A stretch of DNA of 64,000 nt from the NCBI GenBank assembly GCA_022559845.1, contig CM040118.1, positions 158,368,331 through 158,432,330 of the forward strand, read 5' to 3'. The notes beneath the pieces were generated by a model, which saw only the letters and a list, made by a program, of their open reading frames with translations, had not been told where the DNA came from and did not search any database. The translations under genes were made by a program, and so were the position numbers. Each line of letters starts with the position of its first letter. The stretch's first letter is position 1. Source of the DNA: Amorphophallus konjac (taxonomy: Eukaryota > Streptophyta > Magnoliopsida > Alismatales > Araceae). Below are positions 19,992 through 29,700 of the stretch, piece after piece.

Positions 19992-21344
19992 ATTGAGGTG
20001 GACCCCAGCAAGATCAAAGCGATCCGGGAGCTTCCATCACCCAGCAACCTCACTAAACTTAGGTCCTTCCAAGGAAGACTGACCTACATTCGGAGATTCA
20101 TCTCCAATCTCTCCGGTCGGTGCACGCCTTTCAACAAGCTGATGAAGAAAGACACCCCATTTGTATGGGACTCAGAATGCCACGCCGCTTTCGAGCAGAT
20201 CAAGCAGTACCTCCTTACTCCCCCAGTCCTGGGGGCACCAGTCAAGGGTAAACCCCTTATACTCTACATCGCCGCCATGGACACTTCTCTAGGAGATCTA
20301 TTGGCACAAGTCAATGAAGATGGTAAAGAGCAACCGCTCTACTACCTCAGTCGGAAATTGATCGGTGCTAAGTACCGCTACTCCTCCATGGAGAAAGTTT
20401 GCTTGGCATTGGTATTTGCCGTAAAGAAGCTACGGCATTACCTCCTGTCCCATCGAGTCGAGCTCATATCCAAGCACGACCCCTTGATGTATCTCCTCCG
20501 ACAACCCATCCTCTCAGGCCGACTGGGAAGGTGGGCTCTCCTGCTGATGGAGTACGACATTACTTATGTCCCCAGAAAGGCAATCAAGGGACAGGGCATG
20601 GCTGAATTCTTGGCAGCCCATCCAGTACCAGACGACTCACCCTTCAACATGGAGCTCCCCGATGAGGAGTCCCTTACTGTCCAATCACAACGATCAATTG
20701 AACAGAGTAGAGATGTCTTGCATTACTCGCATCAGAGCGCTCTCACAGCCAACGTACCCTATTGGGAGCTCTACTTCGATGGCGCTTCCCGAGGGATTAC
20801 CCAGAACAATTAGGATCCAGCCATCATGGCAGGTGCCGACATTATTTTCCTGACTCCTCAGGGCAGAGTTTTGTATAACTCTTGGGCCCTCATGAGGTCC
20901 CTGACCAACAATGAGGCCGAATACGAAGCTCTACTCATTGGGCTTTAGATGGCTCTCGACATGGGCATCAAATGCCTCAAAGCCTACGGGTACTCCCAGC
21001 TAATAGTCCAACAAGTCCTCGACATCTATGACGTGCGGAAGCCAGAGTTGGTTCCGTACCATGCCGCCGTCACCAGACTAGCTCAGAAGTTCTATTTCTT
21101 TGAAATAGATCACATTCCTAGGAGCGACAATGCCCAGGTAGATGCCCTGGCAAAATTGGCTACAGCTATCAAGCTCCCACCCGAGTGCGAGGTCGACATC
21201 ATCGTCAAGCACAGAAGACTGATGCCAAGCTCACTCGAGGGCAACGCCGGTCTCACTATCTATGAGGTCCATCACCTTGACCGGAACACTCCTCTAGAAA
21301 AAGAAGATTGGCACGAGCCCATCATCAAGTTCAAGAAAGGGTGA
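19992..21344 (+). pseudogene. Tat-B RNase H and archaeal-type RNase H, broken
   Basis: RNase H: FVWDSECHAAFEQIK, LYIAAMDTSLGDLLAQ, YYLSRKLIGAKYRYSSMEK and RHYLLSHRVELISKHDPL. The second RNase H, typical of the Tat lineage, starts at YWELYFDGASRG (about 20761) and continues through NNEAEYEALLIGL and DNAQVDALAKLA. Stops lie at 20811-20813 and 20946-20948, and the frame ends at 21342-21344. In the position of the usual GDSQ catalytic Asp the sequence reads GYSQ. These domains would degrade template RNA during reverse transcription. Confidence 0.82.
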
Positions 21345-22567
21345 CTCCCTACTGACCAAGCTCAAAGAGTTCAGTTACTCCGCCAAGCAACCTCTTACGA
21401 GTTGATTGGCGACTCCCTGTACCGACTTGTCCACGAGAAGGACAAGTCGATTCTCCTGAGATGCGTCTCTCCAGCCGAGGCTCGAGCCATTATGCAGGAA
21501 GTTCACTCCGGATTGTGCGGCGTGCACCAGGCCGGAGATCGTATGAAGCATAACATTAAGCTCAAGGGCTTCTATTGGCCAACCATGTATGCAGATTGCG
21601 TCCAGTACGCCCGTACATGCCATCAATGCCAAGCCTTTGGCCCAGTACCCAGAAAACCTCCTAACCCACTATGTCCCACAGCCCCCACTTAGCCATTCGC
21701 CGAGTGGGGCATGGACATTGCGAGGCCTTTCCTGCCATCTTCCAAGGGCCATAAATACATCTTGGCTACCACCGACTACTTCTCTCGCTGGGCGGAAGCC
21801 CTCCCCTTGCGGGAGGTCATCGAAAAAGTGGTCGCCAGATTTGTCCAGCATAACATCATCTACCGATTCGGTACTCCTAGCCGCATAGTGTCAGACAATG
21901 GCACACCATTCAAGAATAGGGCCATATATCAACTAGCGGCCAAGTTTCACATCGACTGGAGAACCTCTTTGGTCTACAACCCCCAGGCCAACGGCTTAGC
22001 GGAAGCCTTCAACAAGACCCTCTGCAAGCTCTTTGCTAAAATGGATTGGGGTGAGAAGGTCTTCGAGGCACTGTGGGCCTACCGGACGATCTACAAAATT
22101 GCTACGGGGTGTTCGCCCTTCTCCCTCGCCTACGGGGCAGAAGCCGTTATCCCCATCGAAGTCCAGTTGGCCTCTTACCGCGTGGTGATCCACACCGGCC
22201 TTATTGGCCCTGACGAAAATGAAGGCTAGAAAAGTTGGCCGATCTAGAAGGCAAGCGACTTGAAGCCTATAAACACCTACAAGTATACCAGGCCCAGATG
22301 GTGCGAGCCTATGATAAGCTCGTCAGGCAGCGAGCCTTCAAGCAAGGCGACCTCGTCATGATCAAGGAAAAGGAAGTCATGGCGGGGCGCTCTAGTAGAA
22401 AACTACAGTCGAATTGGCGAGGTCCATACATCATTCACAACGTCTACGAGGGTAGGGCCTACATAGTCGTCGACCATAAAGGTCACAAACCCTTCCCACC
22501 TCTCAATGGCAAACATATGAAGCTATACTATGCACCTAAACACGAGTTCGCATGTCAGCCAGGCTAA
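21345..22567 (+). pseudogene. Tat-B integrase, broken
   Basis: The HHCC zinc site is visible (EVHSGLCGVHQAGDRMKHN ... CHQC, about 21498-21630). The DDE core follows: WGMDIARPF, IVSDNGTPF, NPQANGLAEAFNKTL, then LWAYRTIYKIATGCSPFSLAYG. The C-terminal region (KQGDLVMIKEKEVM, SNWRGPYIIHNVYEGRAYIV) ends at 22567. A stop at 21690-21692 and a frameshift near 22225 break it. It would insert the cDNA if intact. Confidence 0.82.
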
Positions 22568-22720
22568 GGCGCACGTCCCAGCTACTACCAGTAAAGCCAA
22601 TCCTCCCCTACAGAGGGTTTAACCGGTTATTCCTTCAAGTCTCCTATCCCCAGCCAAGCGACAGGGCCAGTCGAGCCCTCCCAGAACCACCACTAGGCAT
22701 TTATGGGGGTCAAGCTATAA
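22568..22720 (+). other. Tat-B 3' untranslated stretch
   Basis: Noncoding. It ends TTTATGGGGGTCAAGCTATAA before TG at 22721, the best polypurine-tract candidate, which would put an LTR start at 22721. There is no second LTR to confirm it. Confidence 0.4.
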
Positions 22721-25308
22721 TGCCCTAGATTCTTATTGAATCTTTTGGATCCTTATCGGAGTGCTTTCGGATCACTTTTGTGGGTCCTGAGTTGAGTTTT
22801 ACGATCCGCGTGAGTTTTTCTCTCGTAGTTCATGGACTCGAGGACGCTACAGTTGCGATGTGCTCTTCTCGAGGACCGTTTCGGCTATTTTTCCATAGTT
22901 TTTTGAATTAGTGGATTTTCGGCACAAAAATTAGAATTTTAGAAAATTAGGAAAATTCCTAATTTTCTTCTATTTTAACCTTTTCACCCTCTCTCCTCCC
23001 TCATTCTCACCCTCACTTTCTCTCTCTCATTCTCTCTCCTCTTTGGTCCTCTTGACGCGGGGCGCGCGACCGTGGCGAGCTGGCTGAGGCGGAAACGTGA
23101 TGGAGTGAACCTGGAGCATGATGGAGTGGCAGATTGAGCATGGCGCGGCGCGGCGCGATCCCTCGGTGGATTCAAAGCCGGCGCGGTTCGTTGGTTTGGC
23201 AATTTTTGACGTGATTTAGTCGCTTCGACGCACGGAATCATCGGTGGAGGTAGGGAGACAGACGCTCTACTTCTTCTCTACATTCCCTCGTAGTTTCACA
23301 CCGAATGGTGCTAGAACGAGTGGGTTTCATTTAGTTTCGGGAAAAACATGTCTTTGGGGTGTTCGTCAGGTTCGTCAGAAAACGGCTACGATTTTCAACC
23401 TAGTTAGTTTCATTCGAACTCCTGGCACGCTGGGAATTCATCCCCACCAGTTTTATTGTATTTGGCCGAGAATCGGAGTCGGTATAAGCCCGACTCTTCC
23501 CGTGACTCATTTTGGGTCGATTCAGTAGAATCGCCTGTTCTTGCTGATTTTGATGTTGTTTGGACCCCTTCCACTTTGTGGAAGGTATGTATGGGTCTTA
23601 GAGTTTTTTCCACGTTGTTTAGATGCGATTGGGGCGTGGAACGGCCGGATTCGGCCGATCCCCTATTTTTCCCGCTGTATCATCTTCGCGGTCTTACAGA
23701 GACCATTTTCAAGGTAGAGCGGTCGGGCGATAGACCGTTTATGTTGGGTAAGCGGCCCATTGGCGACTGCTTATTCTTTGCGTTATTTTGGCTATGTCGG
23801 TTCACTGGCCAAGTAGCCATTCGACCGTCCGCCCTGTGGTTTGCGCGGCACCGGGTCGTCCGCGTATGTTAAGTTGACTTTCGTCAACGTTTTAAGTTGG
23901 TTCGAGCTAGTAGTCTAGCTGTGATCGTGCCATGGTTTAGGCGGCCCTTTGGGTGACCGCATGTCCTGGTGAAGTGGTTCAAAGTGGACCGTTCAGTGGT
24001 TTGACCGGTTAAGTCGGTTAGAGGTTGACTGGGTTGGGCGGCCAGGCTCTGACCGCTATAGTCTTTACACGGCTTTGAGGAGACCGTGCTGTACAAGACA
24101 CGGCTTCAACGACACCATGTAACCCTGTGCTTTTATGGTTAAAGCGGCCATGCCTTAGACTGCTTAGATCAATGACATGGCCTTGGATAAACCATGTATG
24201 TCTTGGCGCGGATCATTCTTGACCGCCCAATGTCTTTGTCTCTGGGTGGTGAATGGCCCTTTGGTCAACCGCTTACTTTGGTTAGCGGCCGAGCAGTAGA
24301 CCGTTCTATTCAGTGGGACAGCATGCTTTTGACCGTCTTTGGCTTTGCACGGCTTCTTGGCGACCGTGATTTGCCCGTGTGTTCTGGGTAATGGAACAGC
24401 CTCCTATCTGACCGTTTGACCTGTTAAGTGGTCAGGTGTAGACCGTTTATGTCCCGGAGTGTTATTTTTCATTATTTTGATTTCTAATCATCTTGGCTTG
24501 ATCTTATGGTTTGCCCGTTGTCCCGTGGACGTCTTTTTATGTCCGATGAGGGCTATAACCATGTTATCAGATAGCCAGGCGTACTTTGCTATTGGATAGG
24601 TTTTTGTACTGCTTCTAAGTCTTCTGAGTCATTATTAGGTTCTGGTCAACCCGGTAAGACCCAGTGGTTAACAAGTAACCTTGTGTGTGTCTTGACTATT
24701 CTGGATAGCTCGAGACAATGGTTCTGGATGCCTTGAGGTACTGTCCTACCTCGGTTTATGTGTCCAAGTGCTTTGAGGGTCTTGATGCCCCCTCAAGTCT
24801 CCGTGAGTCGTCTTATACGGTTGTGTGGATCTGATGATCCAGTGTCATTTTTATCGGCTTAGGATTAGGCTGATTGGCAGCTTGACACCGCCGTTGTGTG
24901 GCGATCTTGCCTCCGAGTCAAGGGACTCAAGGATCGTTGTGTTGGTAGGTCTAGTTGCCATGTCCCGAGTCTGTTGGCAGTTGGTATACCGCCATGCGTC
25001 TAGGTGCTTCGTAGTACATGCGACAGTGCATTCTTAGCATGTCTGTACTTCAGCACTCGTGTTTCAGAGTCTCCGTGTCTAGTGAGCCTCAACTAGTCGT
25101 AGCCCGATGACCTCAAGTGTCGGCCCACCTGGGAGTAGGTGGTGGGGCAGTTCCTGAGATACGGTTTGTAGGCTAGTTTCTGTGGGCTCCCTTGCCTTGT
25201 TAGTAGCATCCTGCTGGGGGAGAAAACTAGCTAGAGGCCTGGCTCAAGGCATTGAGCTTGTGTGTGCACACGTGGTTAGGGGTGTTTTGGATGAACGTTG
25301 ACGGGCGT
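22721..25308 (+). repeat. LTR-like noncoding tract with CACGG/GCGGCC hairpin units
   Basis: No supported gene; the frame at 23456-23872 has no recognisable domain. C/T-rich 22980-23050 and a GC-rich block near 23050-23180 are followed from about 23640 to 24480 by ten or more imperfect inverted repeats. Examples are GCGGCCCTTTGGGTGACCGC (23940 on), CACGGCTTTGAGGAGACCGT then G (24069 on) and CACGGCTTCTTGGCGACCGT then G (24349 on). It is probably the Tat-B 3' LTR or a solo LTR. Confidence 0.45.
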
Positions 25309-25459
25309 TGTAGACACGCCAAAATCGATGCTATGTTGAGTAAATCTCATGTCACCACGTGATGCCCCAAAGTGGACTTCAATATTGGCTTAATATGAAG
25401 TTTTTCTAATCATTTGGTAGTTTTTCCATGGCAATTCTAATTTTCCATAAACAATTGTA

Positions 25460-25760
25460 ATTAACGCCTGGAGGAAGGGTGTCATTTAACTGACGACCAG
25501 ATGGGGGTCGTGATTTCACAAATAAACGACTGTTCAAACATGCGTTGTTTCCTGGATTTTACGAATCATAAAGAAAATAAAATTCAAAGAATTGACGCCC
25601 GCTTGTGGGGCGTTGATTATTTAACGCCTAGTCAAACAGGCGTCATTTGTCAAATTTAAATTAGAAAAGTCTTTTATTTCTATAATTAAATCCAGGAATT
25701 AACGACTGTGTGGATGTCATCATTTCAATTAACGCCCCTCGACAGGTCGTCATTTTCACT
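25460..25760 (+). repeat. Hairpin-unit array upstream of the Tat-2 LTR TATA box
   Basis: About six units: TTAACGCCTGGAGGAAGGGT then GTCA, TGACGACCAGATGGGGGTCG then TGA, TTGACGCCCGCTTGTGGGGC then GTT, TAACGCCTAGTCAAACAGGC then GTCA, and TTAACGCCCCTCGACAGGTC then GTCA. Spacing is 30-50 bp. It ends about 140 bp before the TATA box. Confidence 0.8.
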
Positions 25761-25897
25761 TCCGTCATCGTTTCGCCTGCTACCTTCCAGTAATCATCCC
25801 TTCCCCATTTTACACCTTGTGTTCGATTGGGAAAGGGATCCTTGTTGGAGGGTTGATTTCCTTGTTTTAATCCTATTGAAACAAGGAGTTTTGGGCC

Positions 25898-25905
25898 TAT
25901 AAATA
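25898..25905 (+). promoter_or_regulatory. TATA box of Tat-2 LTR
   Basis: TATAAATA in GGGCCTATAAATACCCC; a well-placed core promoter downstream of the hairpin-unit array. Confidence 0.7.
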
Positions 25906-26683
25906 CCCCTTGAATCCCTCACGCGCGAAGAAGAACAGGAGAGGTTGAGAGGAACGAGAGCGCTTTACACACATAGAGAAGAGAGTTTTCTCTTTAACAA
26001 TTTTTTTGCAGGTTCTTCATCAAACGTTCATCTTCCTCAAGGCGCTCATCCTTCCAGCCGGTGTTTCTTCATCCGCTGCAGCCACTGCTTGCTTTTTCCC
26101 TCCCTTTACTACTGCACACATAGTAGCAGGGTTTCCCTCTTTAATTTTTTTTAGTTTGTTAGTTATTGTCATAACATCATACGCCCTCCATTCTTCTAGC
26201 TATCTTGCTAGGGATAGTCATAATCTTTGCATCACTTGTTTACTTTGCATTGCATTCACATAATCCCATACCTTGTTACTCCTTCTTAACGGGTTTAAAC
26301 TAAAACACACAAGGTGTGTTCATGCCCGATTTGATTGATTCTATATTTCTAGAGCATTGATACTACACATCTTTGGCTAATCCACATTTTTGTTTATTTT
26401 GTGTGTTTTTTTTCTTGCAAGGGTAATCAAGCTATAAACCCCCTTCATCGGCCGGCCGGTAGAAGGAGAAAGGAAGAACTTGCAATCTCACCTGCTTCAT
26501 AAAAGGTACATGCGATCATCTTTGTATTTGTGAGGTAACCCCTCTGGCGATCACCCTCCATAGAGCATCTCATGCTCATCCTCTTTTCCTTCATGTCCCT
26601 CATATTTTAGCACATTTTTCCCCCATTTCTATTTTAAATCTTTTCCCCCTCTTTTAAAATGTCTATGTGACACGTTCACAAAT

Positions 26684-26701
26684 TGGCGATCACGGTGGGA
26701 C
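26684..26701 (+). other. Primer-binding site of Tat-2, Arg-tRNA-like
   Basis: TGGCGATCACGGTGGGAC, three bases after the LTR. Identical to Tat-1, which supports both LTR ends. Confidence 0.65.
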
Positions 26702-27866
26702 CCTTTTTATTTTTAGTTTGATTACCCCTTCCTTCGGCGCCCTCACGTGCCCCTCCATTTGGCGCCCTCGCGTGCCCCTCCTTCGTGCTCCACGTAGCAC
26801 ACTCCCCTTGTGCACCACGTGCACACCCCCCACTGGATTAGCCAATTTTTGAAGTATCCATAGCATTTTTTCTTAGGAAGGAAAATTGATTTCTGTCAGT
26901 TATCAGAGCTTCAGTTCTCTGGAATTGAATAGCGCCCTCCATTCCGCCGTCATTTCTACATACAACGATTATTCAAATAGGCACTGTTTCCATTTATTTT
27001 TTGCATTTTTATGATTTTCATAATCCACGCCCCTCACAGAGGCGTCATTTTCTCAATCAACGCCTCACACCACGGCGTCAATCCCGATATTGCTACTGAT
27101 TTATTCCATCATTCCTAATTACTGATTATTGCATTTTGACGCCCCTTTACAAAGGCGTCACATCCTCATTTGACGCGTCACCCTAAGGCGCTATTTCATC
27201 TCGGCTATTTTCTGTTTACACTGTTCACAGTGATTAGCGACTGAGACTCAGTCGCTGCTTGTTGATATAGCGACCTCAGTGAGGTCGTCATTTTGTTCTG
27301 TGCGCATAGAACCATGGTTATTGCTCTTCATTCACCTGTTGATTGCTATTATTGTTTATCTGATCATCATCTGCTTGATTTGCCTGCATTAGACTGCATC
27401 TTAGGGCATTTGGTTGAGAGACCTCCTCTCTCCACACTTTTTAGGATCTCACCCCCCTCTTGGTGAAGGAAAGACCCTCCTTTGAACATTCCGTCTCATT
27501 GGATCGAAAATTTCTAAACCAAGCCTCTGTAAGTCCCCGCACCTGTGGATTCCCTCACGGATGCCGGGCAGGTTGTACCATTGAAGCACCCGGAGTATAG
27601 TTGACCCATACGTTGGTGAAGAGAGAGAAAATACCTAGGTAAACCCAGAGATTATACCCAAACTCCCAACTAGGACCCACTTTCAAAGGAGAGAATTCAT
27701 TATACTTTAATACTCACCTAATCTCCAAAGAAAAACCTTAAAATTTTGGGTCCATCTTAACTTGAGTGTTTATTTTGATTGGGTGATTATCTTTGGCTTA
27801 CACTTGCTTATTAGATATATCTTTCTCTCCTTAAGCATGAAACTCCGTTTAGGTAAAATTATCAAC
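26702..27866 (+). other. Tat-2 leader between primer site and gag
   Basis: No gene. It holds G-box-like GCACGTG repeats (26735-26830), a hairpin-unit array (26930-27300) and a conserved block (27440-27700) shared with Tat-1. Confidence 0.7.
26930..27300 (+). repeat. Hairpin-unit array in Tat-2 leader
   Basis: The best unit is at 27137-27160: seven-base arms TGACGCC and GGCGTCA around a 10-base loop. Others: CACGCCCCTCACAGAGGCGT (27028 on), AACGCCTCACACCACGGCGT (27059 on), TGACGCGTCA (27171 on) and GCGACCTCAGTGAGGTCGTC (27270 on). Confidence 0.8.
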
Positions 27867-29700
27867 ATGGCCAACTACGGGTATACCTACGATGGTTACG
27901 AGGAGGGTCAATCCGACCCGTTTTATGAGGTTCCCTCTCAGGATTCCATCTACTACGAGGAAAACTATGTTCTCTCTCCCACTCGGATCCACATGGTGGA
28001 CACCACTTCTCCGGAGGTTGAGCCTTCTTCCCAAGCTCAACCTACCACCCAAAATACCTCTGGGGACACCTCCCCTTCTTTCAACTTCAATGATTTTCTC
28101 AAAGCTCTCACCCAACTGGATGATTCCCAACGTCAGGCGGCCCAAGCCGCCTTAAAAGGAAAATCCATCCCTTCATCTTCCAACCCTCCCCAGGCCGTGG
28201 GTGGCCACTCTGTTAACTCTCCCAACGACCAGGCGGTCGCACCTAGGGTGCCCTCGCGCCCACCAACTCCTGTTATGACTACGCCGGCCCAACCGGCCAG
28301 TCATTCTATTGCTAGGCCTCAACAACCTCATTTTCCTCAATTCTTGAGAAGGCCTATGCCGAACTAATACTCTTCTCGTCCGGCCCCAGCCGAGTCCGAT
28401 AACCACACTATACTCCTCCAAAAGATTGCCAGTATGGAGGAGTAGCTCAAGAAGGTCACTGCACCCAAGGCCGCTCCCGAAATTACTCTTCCCACTCTGC
28501 CAGTCTTTCACTTACCCCCATCAGAGATGTCGAACTTCCGGCGGTACAATGAAACGGGTAATCCATACATCCATTTGAAAGACTTCTTATATGAGGCATC
28601 ATTCTTGCAGGACAATAAGACTTCTCTGGCTTATCTCTTTAGGCGGTCTTTAGATGGTCTGGCACTAGAATGGTTTTACTTCCTAGAGTCGGCAGATGCC
28701 GGTGATTTTGATGTAGTTCAATGCAAGTTTCTGCAGAAGTACAAGGACCGTGTGGGTCCCTCACTATCTGTTACTGATTTGGTTGCCGAAAAGATGAAGC
28801 TCGAGTAGGACTTCATTTTATTTGCTGATAGGTGGAGAGCCATGGCCGAAAGACTGAAAGACACACTGCCGGAAACGGAGCAAGTGAAGATGATTATATC
28901 AAACTCCATTCCGCAATTCCGTCATATTCTAGACATGAATAAGTTGAGCACCATGGAAGAGCTTTATGAAAGAGCAAGATACATACAGACACAGATGAAA
29001 GATTCACCCATTATGGGCATGTTTGAACCAAGGCCGAAAGTCAGAAGGAAGAACGTCAATGTTGGTAATACTAGCGCTACTATCGAAGGCACTGTTACAA
29101 ACGAGCAGGTGAGCGCGTTTGGCAACTCCACACCTTGCCGCCACCCTCCGAACCAAAGATCACAATAGCCTACCTTCCAAAACCAAGTCCACCAGCCAAA
29201 TAATAATCTTCCTCCGACCTTCCGGCCTCTTCCACCTCAAGAGCAACAACAACCTCACTTCCCACAGCAAAATCAACCCCCACAATTCCACCAAGTGCCC
29301 CCGCCAGCCAATTATGCACCACAACAACCGCAGCAACCAAGAAGACCATTGGGGCCTAGAAGGGACCAATACCCTCCGTTATCAGAAAGTCTACTAGATA
29401 TCGTCAATGCCCTTATGGCCGCCAACTTGCTCACCTTGCCTAAACAAAGGACGGTGTGGCCGCAACATGTAGACACCTCTCAGTATTGCGTCTTCCATCG
29501 GCAGCCGGGACACACTCGACCATTGTTTTCACTTCAAGGATTACATATATGATATGAATGATCAAGGTGATATTGATTGGGACGAGATGAGGAGATTCAT
29601 CGCTACTTTAAAGACACGAAGGCCTCCTCGGCAATCACAGGCTCAGCAGCCTACTCAGCAACCAACAGTACCTCCTCCACAGTAACAGTAGGCTCCTGCA
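27867..29700 (+). pseudogene. Tat-2 gag, broken
   Basis: ATG at 27867 (MANYGYTYDG) aligns with Tat-1 gag. Capsid blocks: NFRRYNETGNPYIHLKDF, FRRSLDGLALEWFYFLES, VGPSLSVTDLVAEKMK. After these come a Pro/Gln-rich tail and the CVFHRQPGH stretch. One frame runs from 27867 to about 29513 with stops at 28365, 28443, 28806 and 29166; a frameshift near 29513 moves it to the protease frame, and two more stops follow at 29683 and 29689. Gag would form the particle. Confidence 0.85.

Larger units (their letters stand above)
19963..25308 (+). mobile_element. Tat-B: Tat-lineage fragment (end of RT to integrase, plus LTR-like tract)
   Basis: Coding homology starts abruptly at the last RT residues (GFVFRYQ*IEVDPSKIKAI) and runs through RNase H, archaeal-type RNase H and integrase to 22567. 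A short 3' region and an LTR-like tract (from TG at 22721) follow. No gag, protease or RT core, and no second LTR is visible. It is diverged from Tat-1/2: the integrases are recognisably related but not close. The right end is undefined because Tat-2 begins at 25309. Confidence 0.7.
25309..26680 (+). repeat. Tat-2 5' LTR
   Basis: 1372 bp, TGTAGACACGCC ... ACGTTCACA, matching Tat-1 at 15976-17285 in reverse. U3 carries a hairpin-unit array (25460-25760), then TATA at 25898, then about 780 bp of R/U5 including CGGCCGGCCGG. Confidence 0.88.

Noticed and set aside
23456..23872. 138-codon frame as a host gene
   Set aside because: No recognisable domain, no start context or splice pattern, inside an LTR-like tract with hairpin units.
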